Shown: piece after piece, positions 1-4,720 of the stretch
How positions within the stretch are numbered: position 1 is the stretch's first letter
Layout of the letters: each line of letters starts with the position of its first letter
DNA from: GCA-002701945 sp964442015
GTDB taxonomy: Bacteria > Fidelibacterota > Marinisomatia > Marinisomatales > TCS55
Length of the DNA: 5,477 nt
Assembly: GCA_964442015.1 (NCBI GenBank)
Contig: CAYTYA010000096.1
Coordinates: 1 to 5,477 of the forward strand
Reading direction: 5' to 3'
Notes under the pieces: generated by a model
What the model saw: the letters and a program-made list of their open reading frames with translations, nothing else
Databases searched by the model: none
Told to the model about the DNA's origin: nothing
Translations under genes and position numbers: made by a program

Positions 1-33
1 TTATCATTCCTATTAAAACTTTAAATAGTATTA

Positions 34-486
34 TTAGAAAGCTTCTCCTCTTGCTTCGCGGATATTGCTCCCTTTTGAACGTATGCGATCCCAAAGTTGA
101 AAGAAAATAATAGCCAAAGTAACCATTTGAAGCAATGCTGCCCAGAAACCAGGAATCAACATATCACGATTAATTTGATAACCTGCTAGTATCTCAAAAT
201 AAAATCTTCCTAGGGTTGCAAATAATAATATCCAATATAAAATCCACATTAACTGGGGATCGTAGAAACGGTATCCTTTTTTAGAACGAGGAAAGAACCA
301 TGTAGCTACCCCAATAATCATATTCATCACCCCACCAACTAAGATGATATGTGTGTGAGCCATAATTAGTGTATTCGGCGCAGACCATTGAAATACATAG
401 TGACCGTACTGCCATAATCCACAAATAATTCCTAGAATAAAAAAAATAAATGATGTCTTGATAAAGTATCTTGATGTCGAGGTCAT
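34..486 (-). CDS. Small four-helix membrane protein, heme-copper oxidase subunit I-like
   Basis: A 150-residue inner-membrane protein with four hydrophobic segments at about residues 10-26, 39-65, 78-97 and 111-131. The second segment begins with an A-H-T-H-I motif (His44 and His46) followed by a Gly-rich stretch and a WFFP turn. This resembles the His-containing helix of cbb3/CcoN-type and NnrS-like heme-copper proteins, but the protein is far shorter than a catalytic subunit I (about 450-550 residues), so it cannot be a complete oxidase. A role in heme or copper binding, or in sensing, is inference. It is the last gene of the minus-strand operon visible here. Its ATG shares one base with the phhA stop (TAATG) and lacks a strong ribosome binding site, so it probably depends on coupled translation. 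The C-terminal tail is polar and charged. The fold call is moderately sure; the function is unknown. Confidence 0.75.
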   Translation of the reverse strand: MTSTSRYFIKTSFIFFILGIICGLWQYGHYVFQWSAPNTLIMAHTHIILVGGVMNMIIGVATWFFPRSKKGYRFYDPQLMWILYWILLFATLGRFYFEILAGYQINRDMLIPGFWAALLQMVTLAIIFFQLWDRIRSKGSNIREARGEAF

Positions 487-1211
487 TATCTATGTTTTTC
501 TGAAATGTTTATTTTATCAACTAATTCCGCAATACACTCATAAAGCTGTACTTTACTCTCAAGAATGAACAGTTTTTTCTGCATTTGATCAATCCGAAAT
601 TCTTGATTAATAATTTTTTCTATATCAAAATCAATCACTTCAGGTTTTCTACTAAGTGAAAATTCGCATTCACCAATTGATGAAGCAATTCCAGCACCAA
701 AAGCGCGAGGGCCATCAACAGTTTTAATTAGACCAAATTCAATAGTGAACCAAAAAAAACGTTCAAACTGATGGAACTTTTTATCATCATTGATATACAT
801 GCATGCTGTTTCACCAAACTGTTGGCAGAATTCCGCATATTCAATATCAACTAAAAATGGTATATGTCCATAAAGGTCATGTATCATATCAGGTTCAGGG
901 GTATAGCTCAAATCGCTCTTATTCCTGATAAAATTTCCAATAGGAAATAACCTTTTTGCTAACATAGTGTAAAAACTTTTTCCATCTTCAAGCCCTTTAA
1001 CATATACTCCTTTAAACCCGCTTCTTTTTTCTAGTATATCATTTATTTCCCAAAGTTGTGGGATTGTAACAGCTTGTATATTTAATGTTTTTATCCCGCT
1101 GTGGAAAATATCCACGACCTGTTTTTTTCGAGTCTTTTCATGAGTAACTAATACTGTATTCCATGCTTCAATTTCATCATTCGAAAAGGCCCTATCTTTA
1201 AATTTTGCCAT
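486..1211 (-). CDS. phhA: Phenylalanine 4-monooxygenase (phenylalanine hydroxylase)
   Basis: A cytosolic non-heme Fe(II) aromatic amino acid hydroxylase that converts L-phenylalanine to L-tyrosine using O2 and a tetrahydropterin. The catalytic signature is clear: PEPDMIHDLYGHIPF at about 106-119 gives iron ligands His111 and His116, and the IEFG segment gives Glu158. The downstream GAGIASSIGE segment (172-181) is also typical. At 241 residues it is a single catalytic domain without the regulatory ACT domain of animal enzymes, slightly shorter than common bacterial PhhA. The start has a GAGG site 9 bases upstream (1221-1224) and overlaps the hppD stop as TAATG; the stop overlaps the next ATG the same way. 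The position next to hppD fits phenylalanine to tyrosine to homogentisate. The pterin-recycling dehydratase PhhB is not in the window. Phenylalanine rather than tryptophan specificity is inferred from context and bacterial family membership. Confidence 0.95.
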   Translation of the reverse strand: MAKFKDRAFSNDEIEAWNTVLVTHEKTRKKQVVDIFHSGIKTLNIQAVTIPQLWEINDILEKRSGFKGVYVKGLEDGKSFYTMLAKRLFPIGNFIRNKSDLSYTPEPDMIHDLYGHIPFLVDIEYAEFCQQFGETACMYINDDKKFHQFERFFWFTIEFGLIKTVDGPRAFGAGIASSIGECEFSLSRKPEVIDFDIEKIINQEFRIDQMQKKLFILESKVQLYECIAELVDKINISEKHR

Positions 1212-2275
1212 TATATAACACCTCTTTTTATTTGATCTCTTTCAATAGAATCAAACAATGCCTGAAAATTTCCTTCTCCAAAACCATTGTCATCTTCACG
1301 CTGGATTAATTCAATGAAGATAGGACCAAATAGGTTTTCAGTAAATATTTGAAGGAGATATGTATTTTCAGCTTGGCTGTCTACCAAGATTTGATGTTTC
1401 TTGATTTTTTCTTTATTCTCTCGTACCCATGGTACTCGATTAAAAATAGTATTGTAGTATTCTTCGTGAATATCAAGTGTCTTAATATTGGTGTGGTTTA
1501 ACAATTCACAGGAGCCTACTAGATCTTTGGTTAAAAAAGCTAAATGCTGGATACCCGGCCCGTTGTAAACGTCTAGATATTCATCAATCTGATTATTATT
1601 ATTATCTTTACCTTCATTAATTGGAATACAGAAGGAACCGTCAGGACTACGCAATGCATAAGATAATAGTGCTGTTTTTTGACCTTTGATATCAAAATAC
1701 CTAACTTCCTTAAAACCAAAAACTTCTTTATAAAAAGTTGCCCAGGTATCCATTGTACCTTTTAACACATTATTTGTTAAATGATCGATCTTAGTAAACC
1801 CTTTTGATGGAATAATCATTTGATTTTCAAGATTAATAAAGTCATTGTCCCAAATCGAATTGCCATCTTCATATTTATCAATAAAATATATCAGACTACC
1901 GCCAATCCCGTAAATAGCTGGATAGGATAAATCTGTCAAGGTATCATTTGCTGGCATAGCACCACGTTTTACAGCCTCATCAAAGGAAAAATTTGCATCA
2001 TCAACCCGCCACCCCATCGAACTGATAGAAGGGCCATGCTCGTTTGCAAAGCCTGAAGAGAAACCACCCGTTTCATAATTTAGTAAAAAGCGAATATTAT
2101 TTTGACGATAATAGAAAATGTCTTTGTCGATGTGTTTCATCAATTTTGAAAAGCCAAATGCAAAAAATGTTCCAGATATTTGATCTACCATGCTTCCGTT
2201 ATGTTCTTTATTTATCGGCGCAGTGAATTCAGTAAATTCAATACCTCGCATGTTTAAAGGATTATTTTCACTCAT
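1211..2275 (-). CDS. hppD: 4-hydroxyphenylpyruvate dioxygenase
   Basis: A cytosolic Fe(II) enzyme that converts 4-hydroxyphenylpyruvate and O2 to homogentisate and CO2, the second oxidative step of tyrosine breakdown and also the source of pyomelanin precursors. Its 354 residues match the bacterial (Pseudomonas-type) length. There are two VOC-fold halves; the C-terminal half carries the iron triad His165 (TKIDHLTNNV), His244 (GPGIQHLAF) and Glu322 (IFIELIQRE). The conserved C-terminal lid GFGEGNFQALFDSIERDQ follows. The start is supported by a GAGGA ribosome binding site at 2282-2286, 6 bases before the ATG. It lies 40 bases downstream of the VOC gene and overlaps phhA by one base, so it is probably co-transcribed and translationally coupled to phhA. 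All key residues are present and I see no damage. Whether homogentisate is degraded or polymerised cannot be judged here. Confidence 0.96.
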   Translation of the reverse strand: MSENNPLNMRGIEFTEFTAPINKEHNGSMVDQISGTFFAFGFSKLMKHIDKDIFYYRQNNIRFLLNYETGGFSSGFANEHGPSISSMGWRVDDANFSFDEAVKRGAMPANDTLTDLSYPAIYGIGGSLIYFIDKYEDGNSIWDNDFINLENQMIIPSKGFTKIDHLTNNVLKGTMDTWATFYKEVFGFKEVRYFDIKGQKTALLSYALRSPDGSFCIPINEGKDNNNNQIDEYLDVYNGPGIQHLAFLTKDLVGSCELLNHTNIKTLDIHEEYYNTIFNRVPWVRENKEKIKKHQILVDSQAENTYLLQIFTENLFGPIFIELIQREDDNGFGEGNFQALFDSIERDQIKRGVI

Positions 2276-2315
2276 ATATGATCCTCATTGATTAGTTTAT
2301 TTTTGATTATTTCAA

Positions 2316-2858
2316 TTATTTTGTACTCAGTTCTTTCTCATGAAGCCAGGCAGCATGGTTGGGTGGGCGTTTTGTGCGATCCCATTCTTCCAACATTATA
2401 GGTGCCAATTGATTAAGATTTGCCATTTTTTCCCTTGAAATTGGTGAATTAACTGCCAATTCAAGACGATGTCCATTAGGATCAAAAAAATAGATTGATT
2501 TGAAAAGAGTGTGATCAATAGGACCAAGTACTTCTATACCCGTAGCCTTGACTTTGGTTTTAGCTTCAAGTAATGTTTCCATATCGTCAACCTCAAAAGC
2601 AATATGCTGGACCCATTCCGGTGTATTTTTATCATGAGCCATATCAGGAGATTCGGGAAGTTCAAAAAAAGCGAGAACATTACCCATCCCCGCATCAAGA
2701 AAAACATGCATGTATGGATTTGATTCTTTTGTTGATGGAACATTTTTTTCTGCAAATGCTAACGTGAAGGTCATTCCCAATGTGTTTTGATAAAATTTCA
2801 CAGTTTCCCTTGCGTTGTGGCAACGATAAGCCACATGATGTATTTTTTTTATTATCAT
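2316..2858 (-). CDS. VOC (glyoxalase/dioxygenase fold) family metalloenzyme
   Basis: A 180-residue cytosolic protein of the vicinal-oxygen-chelate superfamily with two beta-alpha-beta-beta-beta repeats. The first opens with KKIHHVAYRC (about 4-13) and contains the FYQNTLGM helix; the second opens with WVQHIAFEVDD (82-92) and ends with FFDPNGHRLELA (124-135). By analogy with glyoxalase I and extradiol dioxygenases, the metal ligands would be His8, Glu66, His85 and Glu133, though the full set is not certain. A basic C-terminal tail (MLEEWDRTKRPP region, then AAWLHEKE) extends beyond the core fold. It is the first gene of the operon, 40 bases ahead of hppD, with an AAGGA ribosome binding site (2867-2871) 8 bases from the ATG. 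The position suggests it acts on an aromatic or keto-acid intermediate of the same pathway. It could be a ring-cleaving dioxygenase, isomerase or lyase; the substrate is unknown. Confidence 0.85.
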   Translation of the reverse strand: MIIKKIHHVAYRCHNARETVKFYQNTLGMTFTLAFAEKNVPSTKESNPYMHVFLDAGMGNVLAFFELPESPDMAHDKNTPEWVQHIAFEVDDMETLLEAKTKVKATGIEVLGPIDHTLFKSIYFFDPNGHRLELAVNSPISREKMANLNQLAPIMLEEWDRTKRPPNHAAWLHEKELSTK

Positions 2859-2881
2859 TTTAAATTTCCTTTTCTTGTTTT

Positions 2882-3013
2882 ATAAAATATTGGACTAACC
2901 TCTACTTCTTGTGGGTGACAAGTAGTAAAAAGAAGGCATGCCATTTTCTAGGGACCCAGAAAATGGATCATTATTATATGTCAAGATAAGTAGAGGCTTG
3001 TCCAAATATTTAT
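2882..3013 (-). repeat. Large nested inverted repeat / possible structured 5' leader of the hppD operon
   Basis: The outer arms at 2882-2907 and 2988-3013 are about 26 bases each and nearly complementary: GGAC/GTCC and CCTCTACTT/AAGTAGAGG pair perfectly, with a 3-by-3 mismatch between them and AT-rich outer ends. Inside lie a hairpin with perfect 9-base arms (2941-2949 and 2958-2966) and a second imperfect hairpin (2904-2912 with 2918-2926, loop GGGTG). The second hairpin's left arm overlaps the end of the outer arm, so the two pairings compete. A perfect 8-base palindrome GGCATGCC sits at 2935-2942. The element fills most of the gap between the hemerythrin stop and the VOC gene start, both on the minus strand. 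It could be a multi-stem leader RNA with switching pairings, or a short MITE-like insertion with terminal inverted repeats. I do not recognise a known riboswitch class. Confidence 0.6.
2973..2978 (-). promoter_or_regulatory. Possible sigma70 -10 box for the VOC-hppD-phhA operon
   Basis: On the minus strand this is a perfect TATAAT, about 115 bases upstream of the VOC gene start. A TTGGAC at 3000-3005 is the best -35-like match, but the 21-base spacing is too long. A TTGACA directly next to the -10 is too close to act with it. The promoter is therefore a weak call; if used, transcription would begin near the 9-base hairpin of the nested palindrome. Confidence 0.3.
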
Positions 3014-3044
3014 CAATTTATATTTATTATTTATATCCATCTTT

Positions 3045-3599
3045 TTACTCGTTAACTACATGCTGATCAAGTTCTAAAGTATTAGGGCAAAAGCAGCAAT
3101 ATCCAATTTCATCACATTTATTTTTCATTTTTATCCATATTGACTCATCGCTAATTAGATTTAATGCTAAGGGATATAAAACGGTATTTTCTTTGTAGAT
3201 ATGTTGCTTAAGAATGTTGCATAATTCATTAATAAGAGAAGAGATGTTTGCAAGTTTTTCATTCAAATTTTCATCAATTGTATTCGTCTCTTCTTTTAGT
3301 TTGTGTTTTATTTCCCGCATAATTTCATGCTCTATTTCCATATGTTGAGTTGGGCCCACTGCTCCTTTATTCTTTAAGACCGGGAATAACACTTCTTCTT
3401 CTCTTTTGTGGTGAGGCTCAGCGCTGATGATTTTTCTAGTTAATTGATTAATTTTAAATACTATACCAGCATAATTCTTTTCATCTGTATCTGATAATAA
3501 AAGTCCCAATTCTTCAAGTTCATCAAGAATTATTAAAATATGTTCATGTTCTTTCATCATGGTTTTAATTACGTGTCCATCATTTAATTGATTTATCAT
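3045..3599 (-). CDS. Hemerythrin-like HHE cation-binding protein with Cys-rich C-terminus
   Basis: A 184-residue helical-bundle protein with the hemerythrin HHE pattern: His18/His20 in KEHEH, His63-His64 with the REEE cluster in the EPHHKREEEVLFP segment, His86 and His91 in HMEIEH, and His133/Glu137 in QHIYKENTVLYP. It probably binds a di-iron centre and is cytosolic (no signal peptide). Related proteins act in O2 or NO sensing, iron handling or Fe-S repair; the exact job here is unknown. The C-terminus has four cysteines in a CDEIGYCCFCP segment (Cys162, 168, 169, 171), suggesting a second metal or redox site. I chose this ATG because AAAGG (3607-3611) lies 7 bases upstream. An in-frame ATG at 3647 would add 16 residues (200 in total); it has no such site but overlaps the stop of a tiny upstream ORF, so it remains possible. 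The gene stands alone, 186 bases upstream of the VOC gene. Confidence 0.85.
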   Translation of the reverse strand: MINQLNDGHVIKTMMKEHEHILIILDELEELGLLLSDTDEKNYAGIVFKINQLTRKIISAEPHHKREEEVLFPVLKNKGAVGPTQHMEIEHEIMREIKHKLKEETNTIDENLNEKLANISSLINELCNILKQHIYKENTVLYPLALNLISDESIWIKMKNKCDEIGYCCFCPNTLELDQHVVNE

Positions 3600-3646
3600 T
3601 GTTATACCTTTCGTAATAATTATTTGATCTGTAGTTGCATTATCCA

Positions 3647-3673
3647 TTATTTAATATTTGAATAAATTGACAT
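3647..3673 (-). CDS. Possible 8-codon upstream ORF of the hemerythrin gene
   Basis: A minus-strand ATG followed by seven codons (MSIYSNIK) and TAA. A strong AGGAG lies at 3684-3688, 10 bases before the ATG. The TAA shares one base with the ATG at 3647, which is in frame with the hemerythrin gene, making the same TAATG coupling seen twice in the hppD operon. It may be a leader that delivers ribosomes to the longer hemerythrin start, or a chance match in AT-rich sequence. No amino acid bias points to attenuation. Confidence 0.3.
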   Translation of the reverse strand: MSIYSNIK

Positions 3674-3738
3674 TTTCAATTTTCTCCTAAAATCTAACCC
3701 AATACTGCTTTCTTCATAACATTATTAATATAGGATAC

Positions 3739-3814
3739 GTGGAGGGCGAAGAGAATGGTAGCAAAACATTACAAGCGGGTGAGTGTTCGTTCCCGCTAAA
3801 TTCAAACCCTCCAC
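3739..3814. repeat. GC-raised 76-base dyad element with nested stems
   Basis: The outer arms GTGGAGGG (3739-3746) and CCCTCCAC (3807-3814) are perfectly complementary over 8 bases. Inside, AGCGGG (3774-3779) and CCCGCT (3792-3797) form a second perfect 6-base stem with a 12-base loop (TGAGTGTTCGTT). The element is visibly richer in G and C than the surrounding DNA. The overall size and a GTTCG in the loop recall a tRNA, but no D-arm or anticodon arm falls in the right place. It could be a small structured RNA, a recombination or protein-binding site, or a copy of a dispersed palindromic repeat. No T-tract follows on either side, so a Rho-independent terminator is unlikely. Confidence 0.55.
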
Positions 3815-3847
3815 TTAAAAATATTTTATGTATAGTATGTTTATCTA

Positions 3848-3861
3848 GGAAATTAATTTCC
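3848..3861. repeat. Perfect 14-base palindrome, possible operator
   Basis: GGAAATTAATTTCC is a perfect dyad. A related imperfect dyad, AGGAA-ATTA-TTCCT, lies 40 bases further right (3902-3915). Such spaced, similar dyads in a divergent intergenic region may bind a dimeric regulator, though AT-rich palindromes also arise by chance. They lie over 200 bases from either flanking start, which weakens the operator reading. Confidence 0.35.
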
Positions 3862-4130
3862 ACGCAATCAACAAATGACTGCAGTGTATTCAACAGATAA
3901 GAGGAAATTATTCCTACTAATAGCCTTATTCTTACTTTGTAATGCCTTGTAAGATTGGAAAAATATGAATTCATTATCATAATATAATTCTTTATTACTA
4001 TCATTCAATTTCCTCTTGATTATTGCTAAAATAAGATAATAACATCCAAATATAGTGCTAATATTTAACAAATACAAGATTATAGGATGCTTTTATCCGC
4101 TTTTAGTACTATATTGTATTGTGAATAATC

Positions 4131-4134
4131 GGAG
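4131..4134 (+). promoter_or_regulatory. Ribosome binding site of the Cys-rich small protein
   Basis: GGAG lies 6 bases before the ATG at 4141. This supports the 48-codon reading frame over the longer overlapping frame that opens at 4172. Confidence 0.6.
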
Positions 4135-4140
4135 TTAGTT

Positions 4141-4287
4141 ATGAATAAAAAGAATAATTTATGCTGTAAAAGTGATTGCAAATGTTGCAAAGGGATATGC
4201 TCTTGTAAAGAATGTGAAAAGGGAAAACCCTGCTCATGTGGTTGTAATTGTAGCTGTTGCAAAAAAGAGTGTTGTTGCTGTAAATAA
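4141..4287 (+). CDS. Metallothionein-like cysteine-rich small protein
   Basis: A 48-residue protein with 18 cysteines (about 38%) arranged as CC, CxC and a final CCCC run (for example CSCGCNCSCC at 31-40 and ECCCCK at 43-48). It has many lysines and no aromatic residues or histidine. This composition is the hallmark of metallothioneins, which bind soft metals such as Cu(I), Zn(II) or Cd(II) in thiolate clusters in the cytoplasm. There is no signal peptide. I cannot assign it to a known bacterial family such as SmtA or MymT. A GGAG ribosome binding site sits 6 bases upstream. It is first in a plus-strand group, 40 bases ahead of a gene for an exported HMA-like protein, which supports a metal-sequestering role. 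A longer ORF in a different frame (from 4172) covers most of it and could hide it from automatic annotation. Metal identity is inference. Confidence 0.8.
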   Translation: MNKKNNLCCKSDCKCCKGICSCKECEKGKPCSCGCNCSCCKKECCCCK

Positions 4288-4327
4288 CCAATTGAAATTT
4301 TTTGTTTACAGCGTAAGTAACGTTGCA

Positions 4328-4720
4328 ATGATAAAAAATAGTATATATAAATTGTTTTTACCCGTTGTGCTTTTGGTTTTTATAAATGCACAGACTATAG
4401 AGTTAAATAACAAAAAAGTAACCATCTTGAAAGATGAGGTTGTAATAGAAATACGAGGATTGGTTTGTTCATTCTGTGCGGTGGGTTTGCAAGGAGGATT
4501 ATCCTCATTAAATAATGTGGATAAAGAAAAATATATTAATGGGGTTTTAGTTGATATTGAGCATCACTTTGCTGTTATTGCAGAAATAAGTGGTAAAGAT
4601 ATCAATATTGATGAAGCCTTAACCATGATTACTAAATCAGGATATGAAGTTTTTACTGTGTACACAAATAGGTCTGGAGAAAAAATCGACGTAAGGAACT
4701 TTGAGGTAAATAAAAATTAA
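4328..4720 (+). CDS. Exported heavy-metal-associated (HMA)-like domain protein
   Basis: A 130-residue protein with a signal-peptide-like N-terminus (basic MIKNSIYK, then a hydrophobic core LFLPVVLLVF to about residue 19, likely cut near INA-Q). The mature part holds one ferredoxin-like HMA-type domain: beta strand EVVIEIRG, then GLVCSFC (44-50) matching the GMxCxxC metal loop with Leu in place of Met, then a helix, and near the end SGYEV (104-108), like the usual closing (A/S)GY. Such domains bind Cu(I), Hg(II) or Zn(II); here it would act in the periplasm. I chose ATG 4328 because it gives a signal peptide at the very N-terminus. An upstream in-frame ATG (4172) lies inside the metallothionein-like gene and would bury the signal. 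The ribosome binding site is weak. It is followed without a gap by a probable outer-membrane protein gene. The metal specificity is unknown. Confidence 0.8.
   Translation: MIKNSIYKLFLPVVLLVFINAQTIELNNKKVTILKDEVVIEIRGLVCSFCAVGLQGGLSSLNNVDKEKYINGVLVDIEHHFAVIAEISGKDINIDEALTMITKSGYEVFTVYTNRSGEKIDVRNFEVNKN
4703..4707 (+). promoter_or_regulatory. Ribosome binding site pointing to an ATT start at 4716
   Basis: GAGGT lies within the end of the HMA gene, 8 bases before an ATT codon in frame with the following beta-barrel gene. No ATG, GTG or TTG is available at that spacing in this frame, and an in-frame stop lies at 4707-4709, so this site decides the start choice. Confidence 0.5.

Larger units (their letters stand above)
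3648..4140. other. Gene-poor AT-rich intergenic region between divergent units
   Basis: Nearly 500 bases separate the minus-strand hemerythrin unit from the plus-strand metal operon, so it should hold both promoters; I found no convincing -35/-10 pair for either. A minus-strand ORF of 96 codons (4004 to 3714) has a good AGAGGA site just upstream, but its protein resembles no family I know and its last third is encoded by the GC-raised dyad at 3739-3814, so I do not call it a gene. A shorter ORF starting with TTG at 4077 is weaker still. Two palindromic elements (3739-3814 and 3848-3861) are listed separately. Confidence 0.6.

Noticed and set aside
1..33. Start of a further minus-strand gene (ATG at 5-7 with AGGA just before it)
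   Set aside because: Only two codons are visible and the AGGA touches the ATG, so spacing is too short to support a call.
2044..2226. Plus-strand 60-codon ORF inside hppD
   Set aside because: It is an antisense shadow of a clearly conserved gene.
2941..2966. Rho-independent terminator for the hemerythrin gene
   Set aside because: The 9-base hairpin is not followed directly by a T-run on the minus strand; the nearest T-rich tract is several bases away.
3739..3814. tRNA gene (76 bases, terminal complementarity, GTTCG in a loop)
   Set aside because: The GTTCG loop has 12 bases, lies in the wrong place relative to the 3' arm, and no D or anticodon arm can be formed at canonical positions.
3739..3814. 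Integron attC site
   Set aside because: The conserved RYYYAAC / GTTRRRY core boxes are not found at the arm ends.
3714..4004. 96-codon minus-strand ORF with a good ribosome binding site
   Set aside because: No recognisable domain, and its C-terminal third is encoded by the GC-raised dyad element; kept only as a remark on the intergenic region.
4172..4327. N-terminal extension of the HMA protein to a 182-residue product
   Set aside because: The extension is out-of-frame translation of the Cys-rich gene, and it would place the signal peptide in the middle of the protein.
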